Source: Streptococcus sp. HMSC072G04 | GTDB lineage: Bacteria > Bacillota > Bacilli > Lactobacillales > Streptococcaceae | DNA length: 64,000 bases | Assembly: GCF_001813295.1 (NCBI RefSeq) | Contig: NZ_KV812035.1 | Location: forward strand, 98,206 to 162,205 | Direction: 5' to 3' | Shown here: positions 24,881 to 34,743 of the stretch, piece after piece | Numbering within the stretch: position 1 is the stretch's first letter | Layout of the letters: each line of letters opens with the position of its first letter | Made by a program: the position numbers and the translations under genes | Notes under the pieces: model-generated | Told to the model about the DNA's origin: nothing | Database searches by the model: none | Seen by the model: only the letters and a program-made list of their open reading frames with translations

Positions 24881-27428
24881 ATATTTTCTTTTTCAATTCG
24901 GCGACTGCCATCATGACTTCCATGGGAGTCATGTTGTAGAGATCCAGATTCTTCAATTCTGTGATCACTGTACTTTCTGTCTCTTCCTCAAAGAGGGACA
25001 TTTGTTCAGCAACCTGCGAAGATACTTCCTTTTTAGGAGTTGCATCCGCAAGCGGTACTTGCTGGGCTTGTCCTTCTAGCTTGGTCAAAATCGCATCCGC
25101 CCGCTTCAATAATTCTTCTGGCAAACCAGCGATCTTGGCCACGTGAATCCCATAGGACTTATCTGCTGGGCCGGGTTCAATCTTGTGCAAGAAGGTAACC
25201 TGTCCATCTCGCTCCAAGGTCGCAACATGAACATTTTCCAAACGGGACAAGGTCTCTGAGAGAGCCGTCAACTCATGGTAATGGGTCGCAAACAAGGTTT
25301 TGGCACCGGTTCGATCGTGAATGTATTCGATGATGGATTGGGCGAGGGCCATCCCATCATAGGTCGCTGTTCCCCGTCCCAACTCATCAAACAAAATCAA
25401 GGACTGAGGCGTTGCCTTGCGAATGGCGTGATTGGCTTCCATCATTTCCACCATAAAGGTAGACTGACCCGATACCAGGTCATCAGCAGCTCCGATTCGG
25501 GTATAAATCGCATCAAAGATTGGCAACTCGGCCTTTTGCGCTGGAACATAGGAGCCAATCTGGGCAAGAATCACAATGATCGCCAATTGACGCATATAGG
25601 TAGACTTCCCGCTCATATTTGGCCCAGTAATCAGCTGAATATCCCGTTCTTCATCCATAAAGATGCTATTAGGAATATAGGACTGGGCTCCCATCACTTT
25701 CTCAACAACCGGATGGCGACCTTTGTCGATCGCGATTCGTCGTTCTTCATGAAAGAGGGGACGATTCAACTGTTGTGACTCAGCGACACTGGCTAGACTT
25801 TGTAAAACATCAACTGTCGCAATCGCCTGAGCTAATTGTTGCAGACGTTGGATATACTTGCCAACTTCTTCACGAACCCGCATAAAAATCGTATATTCCA
25901 GATTAGCAGACTTCTCACGCGCCTCTAGCATATCTCCTTCGATGCGAGCTAATTCCTCCGTACCAAAGCGTTCTGAATTTTTCAAGGTCGCCTTGCGGAA
26001 AAAGTGAGCAGGAACGTGACTCAATTGAGAATTGGTGACATGGAAATAGTAGCCATCCTTCTTGTTGTAATCGATCTTTAGACCTGTAATGCCGCTGGCT
26101 TCGCGCTCCTTGGCCTCAATCTCAGCAATCCAACCAGTACCATCCCGAAGAACGACACGGTATTGATCCAATTGCTCGTCAAACCCAGTTCGGATGATAT
26201 TTCCCTCTGTAATAACAGCAGATGCTTCCGGAGCAATAGCTGAGGTAATCAAGCGGTGCAACTCAGGAAGTTCATCCAAGCGTGCAATCAAGACATCTAA
26301 GACTGGATCACCAATCCCCAGTAGAATCGACTTGATCGTCGGCACATGACCCAGAGTATCTCCTAGCTGCAAGAGATCCTTAGGATTGATCTTACCAAAG
26401 GAAACCCGACTCGCTAAGCGTTCAATGTCATAGACCCCTTTAAGGCTGTCGGTCAAATCGCTCCGTTCAAAGAAATGATCCATAAAGACCTGAATGATGT
26501 CCTGGCGCTCTCGTATCCGTTTCAAATCGACCAAGGGTTTCTGAATCCAGGACCGCAACAAACGACCTCCCATGGCCGTCTTGGTTTCATCTAAATACCA
26601 ATACAAGCTACCATGTTTCTTCCCAGTTCGCGCATTCTCTGTCAAATCAAGACTAGCCTTGGTCGCAAAGTCCATCTGCAAGAATTCGCAAATCTCATAA
26701 TGATGGGCTTTTTTGAGGTGGCTCAATTCCCGCATTTGTGTCTGGTGGACATACTGGAGAAGTTTTCCAGCCGTTTTCTTTTCTAGCTCACTCAACTGAT
26801 CCCCTAAGAGTTGAACATCGTCGAGCGCCGTCTCTACATGTGACAACAAGAGATTCATCTGGCTAACAAACACACGCTCTTCCTGTTCTGGCAACTCATA
26901 ACCCAGGACCACCTCACGCGCACGTAAATTGCGGATTTCTCCACAAACCATGCTAAAGTCATTGAGGGTCGTCACTTGAAATTCCCCAGTCACCAGATCC
27001 ATATAGGCTAGCCCAAAATCATTTCCTGAACGATCCAAAGCAACCAGGAAGTTGTTCTCACTATCTGGCTTGGTCGAATCCACCACTGTACCCGGCGTAA
27101 TCACCTGTACAACTTCCCGCTTAACGACCCCCTTGGCTTCTTTGGGGTCTTCCATTTGTTCTGCAATCGCGACCTTATACCCCTGTTCAATGAGAACATC
27201 AATATACTGCTGAGCCGAGTGGTAGGGAACACCTGCCATGGGGATCGGATTCTCTGCATTTTTATTCCGTGAGGTTAAGGAAATCTCTAAAATTTGAGCT
27301 GCATTCACTGCATCTTCATAAAATAATTCGTAAAAATCTCCCATTCGAAACAGCAAAAAGGCATCCGGATAGTCTTTTTTGATATCTAGATACTGCTGCA
27401 TTCCAGGGGATATTTTCTCTACTGCCAT
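24879..27428 (-). CDS. mutS: DNA mismatch repair protein MutS
   Basis: An 849-residue MutS. The N-terminal mismatch domain carries the FYELFYEDA phenylalanine-glutamate motif (GDFYELF). The connector, lever and clamp follow, then the ATPase with Walker [11 protein letters not shown] and Walker [12 protein letters not shown]. It recognises mispairs and recruits MutL. It stands as a single gene downstream of argR on the same strand, with 131 bases between them. Confidence 0.98.
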   Translation of the reverse strand: MAVEKISPGMQQYLDIKKDYPDAFLLFRMGDFYELFYEDAVNAAQILEISLTSRNKNAENPIPMAGVPYHSAQQYIDVLIEQGYKVAIAEQMEDPKEAKGVVKREVVQVITPGTVVDSTKPDSENNFLVALDRSGNDFGLAYMDLVTGEFQVTTLNDFSMVCGEIRNLRAREVVLGYELPEQEERVFVSQMNLLLSHVETALDDVQLLGDQLSELEKKTAGKLLQYVHQTQMRELSHLKKAHHYEICEFLQMDFATKASLDLTENARTGKKHGSLYWYLDETKTAMGGRLLRSWIQKPLVDLKRIRERQDIIQVFMDHFFERSDLTDSLKGVYDIERLASRVSFGKINPKDLLQLGDTLGHVPTIKSILLGIGDPVLDVLIARLDELPELHRLITSAIAPEASAVITEGNIIRTGFDEQLDQYRVVLRDGTGWIAEIEAKEREASGITGLKIDYNKKDGYYFHVTNSQLSHVPAHFFRKATLKNSERFGTEELARIEGDMLEAREKSANLEYTIFMRVREEVGKYIQRLQQLAQAIATVDVLQSLASVAESQQLNRPLFHEERRIAIDKGRHPVVEKVMGAQSYIPNSIFMDEERDIQLITGPNMSGKSTYMRQLAIIVILAQIGSYVPAQKAELPIFDAIYTRIGAADDLVSGQSTFMVEMMEANHAIRKATPQSLILFDELGRGTATYDGMALAQSIIEYIHDRTGAKTLFATHYHELTALSETLSRLENVHVATLERDGQVTFLHKIEPGPADKSYGIHVAKIAGLPEELLKRADAILTKLEGQAQQVPLADATPKKEVSSQVAEQMSLFEEETESTVITELKNLDLYNMTPMEVMMAVAELKKKI

Positions 27429-27559
27429 ACTTCTTTATTCCTTACTGTTGCATCATTTTCTGACACAAGCTCCATAGATGAAAACAGGAGTAGATAGCTC
27501 ACTATCTTCCTCCTTTTGACATCTTAACGGGGTATTTTCTTTCTTTTCAAGGGGCTTGA

Positions 27560-28000
27560 TTACTGCATCATCCCTAAAATTTCATTTTGAATTTCAATGG
27601 CTGCCTCTTGGTCTCGACAAACAATCAAGAGGGTATTGGCCCCTGCTACTGTTCCCAAAATACGCTCATCTGACATTTCATCTACACCATTGGCCAAGAG
27701 AGCTGCTTCTCCCAGCTCTGTCCGCAAAACCAAGGTGAATTCTGCTCGTGAGACTGACTTGGCATGGCTAGACAACATAATATAAATCTCTGCCACTTCA
27801 GGCTCATTGGGCAAAATATAATACAACTGGTCTTTTCGTTTCACCTTGACTAGACCCAGATCGCGCAAATCTCGTGACAGAGTTGTTTGCGTTACAGCAA
27901 TGCCTTTTGCTTCTAATCGATCCTGAATCTCTTTTTGAGTCGACAATTTTTCATTTCGAATCATTTGTTGAATCAAAAGGTGACGTTCTGTCTTTTTCAT
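27560..28000 (-). CDS. argR: Arginine repressor ArgR
   Basis: A 146-residue ArgR/AhrC protein: N-terminal winged helix (TQKEIQDRLEAKGIAVTQTT; LSRDLRDLGLVKV) and C-terminal oligomerisation/arginine-binding domain (ILGTVAGANTLLIVCRDQE). It is divergent from argS, and streptococci often carry several ArgR paralogues. AGTGGAGG precedes the ATG. An ARG-box-like site in the shared upstream region suggests autoregulation and perhaps control of argS. Confidence 0.93.
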   Translation of the reverse strand: MKKTERHLLIQQMIRNEKLSTQKEIQDRLEAKGIAVTQTTLSRDLRDLGLVKVKRKDQLYYILPNEPEVAEIYIMLSSHAKSVSRAEFTLVLRTELGEAALLANGVDEMSDERILGTVAGANTLLIVCRDQEAAIEIQNEILGMMQ

Positions 28001-28013
28001 TGGACCTCCACTT

Positions 28014-28077
28014 TTGAATAAATATACTTTAAATTATACCAAAAAAATTGAAAATTCGCTCAGAATTGTGTTAAAAT
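28014..28077. promoter_or_regulatory. argR/argS divergent control region with ARG-box-like site
   Basis: TTGAATAAATATACTTT at 28014-28030 resembles the ARG box (TGAATAAAxAT core), close to the argR start. The argS promoter is -35 TTGAAA (28048-28053), 18-bp spacer, -10 TAAAAT (28072-28077). Confidence 0.55.
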
Positions 28078-28104
28078 AATAGTTAAAAGGACTAAGGAGC
28101 TAAT

Positions 28105-29793
28105 ATGAACAATAAAGAACTCATTGCTAGTGAATTGGCCAAAGTGATTGACTCTCTTGACCAAGATGCTATTTTAAACTTGCTTGAACAACCAAAATCA
28201 TCTGATCTTGGTGATATTGCTTTTCCAGCCTTCTCACTTGCAAAAGTGGAACGCAAGGCTCCTCAAGCAATCGCTGCAGATATCGCTGAAAAGATCGACC
28301 AAAGTGCCTTCGAAAAAGTCGTTGCAACTGGACCTTACGTGAACTTCTTCTTAGACAAATCTAAAATCTCTGATCAGGTAATCAAATCCGTCATCGAAGC
28401 AGGTGCAGACTACGGCCAACAAGACGAAGGTAAAGGTCAAAATATCACCATCGACCTTTCAAGCCCAAACATCGCAAAACCATTCTCAGTTGGTCACTTG
28501 CGCTCAACCGTTATCGGGGATGCTCTTTCAAACATCTTCCGCAAAATGGGCTACAACACGATTAAAATCAACCACTTGGGTGACTGGGGTAAACAGTTCG
28601 GTCTCTTGATGGTGGCCTACAAAAAATGGGGTAGCAAGGAAGCTGTCGAAGCCAATCCAATCGATGAATTGCTAAAACTTTACGTTCGAATCAATGCTGA
28701 AATCGAAAACGATCCTGAGCTTGATGAAGAAGGACGTAAATGGTTCAAAAAATTGGAAGATGGGGATCCAGAAGCAACTGAATTGTGGCAATGGTTCCGT
28801 GACGAAAGCTTGGTGGAATTCAACCGTATCTACAAACTCCTCGGTGTTGAGTTTGACAGCTTAAACGGAGAAGCTTTCTACAACGACAAGATGGATGAAG
28901 GGGTTCAAATCCTTGAAGACAAAGGCTTGTTGAAAGAATCTAAAGGGGCTAACATCGTTGAGCTCGATGATGTCAACCTTCCACCAGCTATGATTAAGAA
29001 ATCAGACGGTGCCACTCTTTACATCACTCGTGATATCGCAACCGCTATCTACCGTGCACGGACTTACAACTTTGTGAAAAACATCTATGCTGTAGGTCAA
29101 GAACAATCCAACCACTTCCGTCAGTTGAAAGCTGTACTGAAGAAAATGGGATTTGACTGGAGCGACGATATGGTTCACGTTGACTTTGGTTTGGTGACAA
29201 AAAACCGCCAAAAATTGTCAACTCGTAAAGGAAATATCATCCTTCTCGAACCAACTCTTCAAGAAGCCATCTCTCGTGCCAAAGCGCAGATCGAAGAAAA
29301 GAACCCTGAATTGGAAAACAAGGAAGAAGTGGCACATGCAGTCGGTGTTGGTGCGGTTAAATTCTACGACTTGAAGACAGACCGCCGCAATGGGTATGAC
29401 TTCGACCTAGAAGCCATGGTATCCTTTGAAGGAGAAACTGGACCTTACGTTCAATACGCTTACGCTCGTATCCAATCTATCCTTCGCAAAGCCAACTTCA
29501 CACCATCTACAGATGCGACATACAGCTTGAGCGATCCTGAAAGCTGGGAAATCATCAAGCTTCTCCAAGACTTCTCTCGTGTCGTGAAACGTGCTGCTGA
29601 AAACTATGATCCATCCTTGATCGCAAAATATGCTATCAACTTGGCTCAAGCCTTCAACAAATACTATGCACACACTCGTATCTTGGATGAAAGCCCAGAA
29701 CGCGAAAGCCGTCTTGCTCTTAGCTATTCAACTGCAGTAGTCTTAAAAGAAGCCCTTCGCTTACTTGGTGTCGATGCACCTGAGAAAATGTAA
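28105..29793 (+). CDS. argS: Arginyl-tRNA synthetase
   Basis: A 562-residue class I synthetase. The N-terminal Add-1 domain is followed by the HIGH-type signature ([16 protein letters not shown]), the catalytic Rossmann fold and the anticodon-binding DALR domain near the end. It charges tRNA-Arg in the cytoplasm. RBS AAGGAG precedes the ATG. No T-box leader is present. Confidence 0.98.
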   Translation: MNNKELIASELAKVIDSLDQDAILNLLEQPKSSDLGDIAFPAFSLAKVERKAPQAIAADIAEKIDQSAFEKVVATGPYVNFFLDKSKISDQVIKSVIEAGADYGQQDEGKGQNITIDLSSPNIAKPFSVGHLRSTVIGDALSNIFRKMGYNTIKINHLGDWGKQFGLLMVAYKKWGSKEAVEANPIDELLKLYVRINAEIENDPELDEEGRKWFKKLEDGDPEATELWQWFRDESLVEFNRIYKLLGVEFDSLNGEAFYNDKMDEGVQILEDKGLLKESKGANIVELDDVNLPPAMIKKSDGATLYITRDIATAIYRARTYNFVKNIYAVGQEQSNHFRQLKAVLKKMGFDWSDDMVHVDFGLVTKNRQKLSTRKGNIILLEPTLQEAISRAKAQIEEKNPELENKEEVAHAVGVGAVKFYDLKTDRRNGYDFDLEAMVSFEGETGPYVQYAYARIQSILRKANFTPSTDATYSLSDPESWEIIKLLQDFSRVVKRAAENYDPSLIAKYAINLAQAFNKYYAHTRILDESPERESRLALSYSTAVVLKEALRLLGVDAPEKM

Positions 29794-29831
29794 TTTCTTA
29801 TCTAATGATTGATAAGTAGAACATCTCTTAT

Positions 29832-29885
29832 GGGAGTGAGAGGAGAAACTAAATGCGATTCAATTTAGTTCATTCTCACTCCTTT
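29832..29885 (+). terminator. Nested hairpin after argS
   Basis: Outer arms GGAGTGAGA / TCTCACTCC enclose an inner stem AACTAAAT / ATTTAGTT (with one extra A), followed by CTTTTCTC. It is a plausible though imperfect terminator between argS and the next gene. Confidence 0.6.
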
Positions 29886-29946
29886 TCTCATGCCCAATGC
29901 CCTTCATTCTCTACATTTTCAGATCCTTTATATACAGGAGAAATCT

Positions 29947-30192
29947 ATGAATCAAACCGTTTACATCTTAATCCTCATCAGTTTAGTGGTCCTCTTTTTA
30001 TTTAACAAGTACGAAAGAGAAAAACTACAACGGCTCTTACAAGAGCAACTCTTGAAAGATCAAGCTTTCAAAGATAGCATCAAGGAAAAAATCCAAGAGA
30101 CCGACAATATCAACGATGTCATCCATGTCATCAATAAAGACTATCGATTGGGGCTTCTACTTGCTAAAGAAATCACAGAAAAATTAAAATAA
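29947..30192 (+). CDS. Small single-pass membrane protein (81 residues), function unknown
   Basis: The ATG at 29947 follows AGGAG and begins MNQTVYILILISLVVLFLFNK, one membrane helix with the N-terminus outside. A charged, helical cytoplasmic tail (EREKLQRLLQEQLLKDQAFK ...) follows. An upstream in-frame ATG at 29890 lacks a ribosome site. The family is not recognised. The layout (short anchor plus amphipathic helix) suits a small regulatory or scaffold protein. It is followed directly by the inverted intergenic repeat. Confidence 0.75.
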   Translation: MNQTVYILILISLVVLFLFNKYEREKLQRLLQEQLLKDQAFKDSIKEKIQETDNINDVIHVINKDYRLGLLLAKEITEKLK

Positions 30193-30199
30193 AGCGTAA

Positions 30200-30384
30200 A
30201 AGAGAGAGTGGGACAGAAATCGGTAATTCGTTAGAATTCGATTTCGTCGTCCCACCTCCGCACAGTTGAGTAGGGCTGTAAAAGCTGATGAAATCAGCGT
30301 AGTAGAGCCCACTCAACCACTGCGTCTTGCTCGACAATCCAAAAATAATTAAGAGGCTAGGACTTTTGTCCCAGCCTCTCTTTA
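30200..30384. repeat. Intergenic three-hairpin repeat, copy 2 (inverted)
   Basis: The same element as at 11996-12179, in reverse orientation. It fills nearly the whole gap between two convergent genes. The end stem reads AGAGGCTaGGAC / GTCCcAGCCTCT, and the other end GTGGGAC..GAAATCG / CGATTTC.GTCCCAC. It ends with CTCTCTTTATTTT close to the nrdI stop and probably acts as a bidirectional terminator. Confidence 0.9.
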
Positions 30385-30386
30385 TT

Positions 30387-30842
30387 TTAAAGATGATACA
30401 AATCTTCTACAATCGCAGCTACTTTTTTAATATCTCCCAACATCCCCCGCATTTCAAAATCGGCTAACATAGGGAAACCAAAGCGTTGGCTGTATTGCTT
30501 AGCGGTTAAACAATATTGATTGTTAAAATTCCGATTGCCTGACCCAACCACTCCTAAACACTTGCTAGCGTTGTCTCCATAAGCAATAAAATCCGCAACA
30601 TCTGTCGTCAAAATTTCCACATCGCCATTGTCAACACCATTTCCACCCTCCAAATAGGTAGGCAAAAAAGTGATAAAAGGATTGGTCATTTCAAAGAAGG
30701 GCTGGCCCTCTTTGACCAGGTCTTTCACATGCACTTTCTCGATTTCAAGTCCGGGATGGGCTTCCAGCAAATAGTCACTTAAGCGGCGGACAAAACTCTC
30801 TGTATTCCCACTCAGACTAATATAAACAAAGGATACTTTCAT
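30387..30842 (-). CDS. nrdI: NrdI flavodoxin-like protein
   Basis: A 151-residue NrdI flavoprotein that supplies oxidant for assembly of the dimanganese-tyrosyl radical of class Ib reductase NrdF. The FMN phosphate loop is SLSGNTESFVRRL, and GSGNRNFNNQYC and PMLADFEMRGM are family strings. nrdE, nrdF and nrdH are not nearby, so this copy is an orphan, which is common in streptococci. Its promoter is not obvious. A weak hairpin separates it from the upstream membrane gene. Confidence 0.93.
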   Translation of the reverse strand: MKVSFVYISLSGNTESFVRRLSDYLLEAHPGLEIEKVHVKDLVKEGQPFFEMTNPFITFLPTYLEGGNGVDNGDVEILTTDVADFIAYGDNASKCLGVVGSGNRNFNNQYCLTAKQYSQRFGFPMLADFEMRGMLGDIKKVAAIVEDLYHL

Positions 30843-30861
30843 CTTTTTTCTCCAATCAAGA

Positions 30862-30886
30862 AGCTCTCTTATCCTCTAAGAGAGCT
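30862..30886 (-). terminator. Hairpin between the unknown membrane gene and nrdI
   Basis: Arms AGCTCTCTTA / TAAGAGAGCT (10 bp, 5-base loop), with a poor T tract on the minus strand. It may attenuate rather than stop transcription. Confidence 0.55.
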
Positions 30887-30903
30887 CCATTCAAACTTAT
30901 CTA

Positions 30904-31419
30904 TTATGCCGTAGCTTGAGCTTTTCTCAAACGCAAGGTTTTATACAAAACAATTCCAAGGAAGAGAAGAGATAAAGCAGTCAAGAGTAACAAAGCAATG
31001 GACGAAGATGCCAGATATCGTTGGCGAAGGGACGGGGTTGAAAAACTAGCTAATAGTGGACGCCCTGCAAAATAATTATAGCAAGAGAAGGCTTGACTTA
31101 ACAAAATCTGCCCCATATAAGTATAATGTGCTGTTAACAGATCCTGCTTCATAAAGAGAAAATAGAAAGTTGCCAGTAAAGCAATCAGAATCAGGGAAAC
31201 AAATAAAAAGGTTAATGGAGACTGATTGAGTTGGGCTGATTTCTCATAATATGTCACATAGTCAGCCTTGTCTTGAGCCGTTGTTAAACCAAGTTGTTTC
31301 GCAAAATCATCTGTCAACTCAAAACTCTTTGAAGCTCCAAAGGTTGAGACAGCTGATGTTAGGGTTCCAACCGTAGAGAAAAATAACAGGATATAAAGAT
31401 AGATAGGTTTCTTTTTCAT
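30904..31419 (-). CDS. Membrane protein of unknown function (171 residues)
   Basis: The family is not recognised. A first hydrophobic helix (6-24) is followed by an extracellular loop of about 45 residues (SKSFELTDDFAKQLGLTTAQ ...), then helices at about 68-88, 95-115 and 138-160 and a basic cytoplasmic end (RLRKAQ). The ribosome site AAGGAG is well placed and a good promoter lies upstream, so it is very likely a real gene. No motif suggests transport or catalysis. Confidence 0.75.
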   Translation of the reverse strand: MKKKPIYLYILLFFSTVGTLTSAVSTFGASKSFELTDDFAKQLGLTTAQDKADYVTYYEKSAQLNQSPLTFLFVSLILIALLATFYFLFMKQDLLTAHYTYMGQILLSQAFSCYNYFAGRPLLASFSTPSLRQRYLASSSIALLLLTALSLLFLGIVLYKTLRLRKAQATA

Positions 31420-31447
31420 ACAAACTCCTTTTCATTTCTTACACCCT

Positions 31448-31476
31448 ATTATATCGCGATACAGATAGAAAGGCAA
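31448..31476 (-). promoter_or_regulatory. Promoter of the 171-residue membrane protein gene
   Basis: The minus strand shows -35 TTGCCT (31471-31476), a 17-bp spacer and -10 TATAAT (31448-31453). The spacer contains the palindrome TATCGCGATA. A stem AGGCAAG/CTTGCCT just upstream uses the -35 bases. Confidence 0.65.
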
Positions 31477-31499
31477 GCGCCTCAAAACCGTGGAAGCAC

Positions 31500-31780
31500 T
31501 TGCCTGATCACTGATACGTTCAAATGAAATTCATTTGGAAAAGTAATGTGTGCAAAAGATGAAAAGCCATCGCAACAGTATCATTGGAATGATTAGAGAT
31601 ATAACGGAGTCCTATAAACTTTCATTCGAACACCACCAGTATACCTCATTCTCTTCTTCTTGTGTCATCCATTTCTATTCTGCTTCATTTCGACACGATT
31701 TGGTATATAAAAGCCATTTCCTCTCCTTATCCAAAAACTATTCTGTTCTATTTCTCAACTATTTGGTCATCACTCCATCA
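31500..31780. other. Intergenic stretch with no supported gene
   Basis: AT-rich DNA between the membrane-protein promoter and the adhesin terminator. An 85-codon plus-strand frame (31550-31807) has no ribosome site, runs through the terminator and has no recognisable content, so it is left out. No repeats were noticed. Confidence 0.5.
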
Positions 31781-31784
31781 AAAA

Positions 31785-31810
31785 AGCCAGAAGGACTTGC
31801 CTTCTGACTT
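31785..31810 (-). terminator. Terminator after the LPxTG adhesin gene
   Basis: Arms AAGcCAGAAGG / CCTTCTGaCTT around a 5-base loop, followed by TTTTTT on the minus strand, about 35 bases after the stop. Confidence 0.85.
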
Positions 31811-31845
31811 TCTTTATTTAGATGAATGAACGAAAGAAACAAGAA

Positions 31846-34662
31846 TTAATCTTCTTTTTTCTTGCGTGCAAGACCCAATCCAAGCAATCCAGCCATCGCA
31901 CCTGCAAGAACAGCTGCAGTTGAGCTTTCTGTACCTGTATTTGGAAGCGCAGGTGTTTGTGGTTGCGCAGGTTGTACAGGCTGTTCCGGAACTTCAGGAG
32001 TTGGTTCGGTTGGAACCTCTGGAGTTGGTGGAACAATTGGTGTTGGTGGGTTGTATGGAGTTGGTGGAGTTGGAGGAACTGGTGTTGGTGGGGTTGGAAT
32101 ATCTGTTTCCGTTACCACTTTATTCTTATGCCATTTCACTTCAGCTTCCGGTTTCACCAGATTCGTATTTGGAACGACTTCAGGAGTCGGTGGGGTTGGA
32201 GCTGTTGGTGGAGTTGGAGCTGTTGGTTCCTCCACATCGACCGTAATCACAGTGTAGTTAGGTGCTGTTGGCGGAGTTGGTGATTTAGGTTCTTCAGGTT
32301 TACTTGGCTCTGCAGGTAGATTTTCCACTGTAATCGTTGGTGGAGTTGGAGCCTTTGGTTCGGTTGGTTTTGTTGGCTCTTTCGGTTCTTCTCCTGGCTC
32401 TTTAGGAAGACCTACATTTGAGTTGATGGCAAACCAGTAAACCGTTGGTTGACCAGCCGCATTGGCACCATTAGCCGTAAAGACTAAGTGTCCATCTGAC
32501 ATCTTCAAGCCTGCTCCACCATAATAGAGGTATGGAGAAGATGGATTATCCCAACCTTCAAGAGTTGTTGAAGATTCACCGTTAAAGACAGATCCATGTT
32601 CAATATATTGGTTATCTTTAAAGGAAGTTACTTCTTTAGTAGCAGCATCATAAGAAACACTTGAGTTTGGAATTGGAATAAATTTATTATTTCCAACATT
32701 TACAGACTCTTGGTGTTCCACGTTTTCAAATTTCTTCTTAGGTGTGAACGTAATTTGGCCTGTAGTTGCATCTACTTTGTATGATCCGATAACATCATCC
32801 TTACCTTCAAAGGTAAATTCTTCTGTACCAATAGAATGAACACTTCCTGAACCCGAAGCATTTACAGTTAACGCATCCGTTACTTCTTCCTTCTCAGGTG
32901 TCGTACCAGGAACCCATTTACCTGTGTCATCTTTAACATAACCATATTTCTGAGTCACAATTTTGAGAGGGTTGTCTGCTGAAATGGAAACAGTTGCAGT
33001 ACCAAAGTCTGCTTTTCCTGTTTTAACCTTCACTTCATTGTTTTCAATGCTCATGGATGAACCATCTGCATATGGATCCCAAGTTCCACGAACAGTGTTG
33101 CCATCTTTATCTTTGGCTTCTACTGTAAGGGCACGAGGTTTATCTCCACTATCTACATATGATGCACCTGTCCAGTGGTTGAGGGAGTTCAAAGCGACAA
33201 TGGCATTGCGTTGAGTCAAATCAAATTTATTGCCATCACCATCATAGAATTCAACATCAACAGCAACCTTAACAGGTTTGTCTTGGTCTGTTGAAGCACC
33301 CACTGTCATGGTTACCGTTGGATCTGCGTTGACTGCTGCAATCCCTTTGCCATCATTTGATGGAAGACTTAAAATCTCATAACGGTAAATCACACGTTTG
33401 ATTGGATGCATATCCGTATTTTCACGCATGCTAGACTGATTCAAGTTATCATAAGTAACGACAAATTTATCGCCTTCCTTCACTTGAATGTACTCAGTTT
33501 CATTATTGGCCCAAGGACTAGTCGCTACAATATCTGAAGCTTCCAATTTATTGGAATCATATTGATGGACATTGCTTGTATTTAAACGAGCTTGAGCATC
33601 ACGAGTAAGATAAGTGCTGATGCCGTCAATGGTGTGAGTTGCACCACCTTCACGTTGGAAGGTCAAATCTTGAACAGTTGAAACATTTTTAAGGTCAGCA
33701 TACGCATTGTCTGTCATATATTTGTCGTATGCTTGTTTCGCATCCGTATATTGTTTTTTGGCAATTTCGTATTCAGCTAATTTCTTTTGATAAGCAATAT
33801 AATCATTTTCGTACTGTGCTTTTTCAACATTGTACTTTTTAAGATCAGCTTCGTATTGAGCCTTGGCAGCATCTTCTTCTGCCTTCTTCGCTACCAATTG
33901 ATCATAAGCTTCTTTATCTTTATCGTATTGCGCTTTCTTAGTTTGGTATTCTTGTAAATCTTTATCGTATTGCGCTTTCGCTGTATTGTAAACAACCATT
34001 TCTGCTTCATACTTAGCTTTTGCTTCTGCATTAGCCTTATCCGCTGCTGCTTTTTCTGCTACTTTGGCATCATAAGCTGCCTTTTTAGCATTGTACTCTT
34101 CTAAAGCTTTATCATAAGCTGCCTTTTGCTGATTGTACTCTGCTACTTTCTTTTGATAATCTGCTTCTGCTTCCGCATTTCTCTTTTCAATCAATGTGAT
34201 TTCTTGAGATTTTGCTTCATACTCAGCTTTGGCCTTTTTGTAGTTTTCAACGACTGTGTTGATTTCAGCTGTTTGAGCTTTGTTATCCGCTTCTGCTACT
34301 GCGATAGATGGTTGTACTTTTTCAGCCTCTTCTGTAACGGTCACACCTTCTGTAGCTGCATCAGCTTTTGCTTTTTCAAGTTCTGGTGATTCTACATAAG
34401 TCGTTGTAACTGTTTTATTCCCTTCTGTCACAGTTGTAGATGTCAACTTAGAACTTGTTGCAACAGCTGCATCACTTGTTGTTGTCTCTGTAGTGGTTGC
34501 TTCAGTTGCAGGTGCTGTTGCCTCATCCGCTTTCACTTCTGCTCCGTAGGTATTAACAGTAGCCAATCCAGCGATGGCCAATGATACAACACCCACTGAC
34601 AACTTACGAATTGAAAATTTTTCCTGCTTCGAAACATGTTCACGATAGCTTTTCATTTTCAA
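31846..34662 (-). CDS. LPxTG-anchored surface adhesin with antigen I/II-like A and GbpC-type domains
   Basis: A 938-residue surface protein. The YSIRK-type signal is at 14-35 (FSIRKLSVGVVSLAIAG). A Thr/Ala-rich segment is followed by an alanine-rich coiled-coil A region (about 130-300) made of repeated AKAQYDKD.. / YEAE units. Next is a GbpC/antigen I/II V-type lectin-like domain beginning near VSTVQDLTFQREGG, with the typical ending YLYYGGAGLKMSDG...VYWFAINSNVG. A proline-rich P region of repeated PTPPT blocks follows, then LPNTG at 906-910, a hydrophobic helix and ARKKKED. It is far shorter than classical SspA/SpaP because the isopeptide C1-C3 domains are missing. Sortase A should link it to the wall. 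Ligand salivary glycoprotein or glucan is inferred from family. Confidence 0.88.
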   Translation of the reverse strand: MKMKSYREHVSKQEKFSIRKLSVGVVSLAIAGLATVNTYGAEVKADEATAPATEATTTETTTSDAAVATSSKLTSTTVTEGNKTVTTTYVESPELEKAKADAATEGVTVTEEAEKVQPSIAVAEADNKAQTAEINTVVENYKKAKAEYEAKSQEITLIEKRNAEAEADYQKKVAEYNQQKAAYDKALEEYNAKKAAYDAKVAEKAAADKANAEAKAKYEAEMVVYNTAKAQYDKDLQEYQTKKAQYDKDKEAYDQLVAKKAEEDAAKAQYEADLKKYNVEKAQYENDYIAYQKKLAEYEIAKKQYTDAKQAYDKYMTDNAYADLKNVSTVQDLTFQREGGATHTIDGISTYLTRDAQARLNTSNVHQYDSNKLEASDIVATSPWANNETEYIQVKEGDKFVVTYDNLNQSSMRENTDMHPIKRVIYRYEILSLPSNDGKGIAAVNADPTVTMTVGASTDQDKPVKVAVDVEFYDGDGNKFDLTQRNAIVALNSLNHWTGASYVDSGDKPRALTVEAKDKDGNTVRGTWDPYADGSSMSIENNEVKVKTGKADFGTATVSISADNPLKIVTQKYGYVKDDTGKWVPGTTPEKEEVTDALTVNASGSGSVHSIGTEEFTFEGKDDVIGSYKVDATTGQITFTPKKKFENVEHQESVNVGNNKFIPIPNSSVSYDAATKEVTSFKDNQYIEHGSVFNGESSTTLEGWDNPSSPYLYYGGAGLKMSDGHLVFTANGANAAGQPTVYWFAINSNVGLPKEPGEEPKEPTKPTEPKAPTPPTITVENLPAEPSKPEEPKSPTPPTAPNYTVITVDVEEPTAPTPPTAPTPPTPEVVPNTNLVKPEAEVKWHKNKVVTETDIPTPPTPVPPTPPTPYNPPTPIVPPTPEVPTEPTPEVPEQPVQPAQPQTPALPNTGTESSTAAVLAGAMAGLLGLGLARKKKED

Positions 34663-34734
34663 AACTCTCCTTTTTATTTATGTTTTAAAAAATCTCACTG
34701 TAGAGGCAAAAATATGCTACTGCCAGTTAACTCT

Positions 34735-34743
34735 ATTGTATCA
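34735..34743 (-). promoter_or_regulatory. Extended -10 promoter of the adhesin gene
   Basis: The minus strand reads TGATACAAT, an extended -10, about 70 bases before the adhesin ATG. The -35 region is weak (AT-rich). The leader would be about 65 nt. Confidence 0.55.

Noticed and set aside
28021..28104. T-box leader for argS
   Set aside because: The leader is too short and has no T-box consensus or antiterminator stem.
31550..31807. Plus-strand frame of 85 codons upstream of the adhesin terminator
   Set aside because: It has no ribosome site, overlaps a clear minus-strand terminator, and has no recognisable content.
31862..32283. Gly/Val- and Trp/Gly-rich frames opposite the adhesin proline region
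   Set aside because: They are the reverse reading of the repetitive PTPPT coding sequence and not separate genes.
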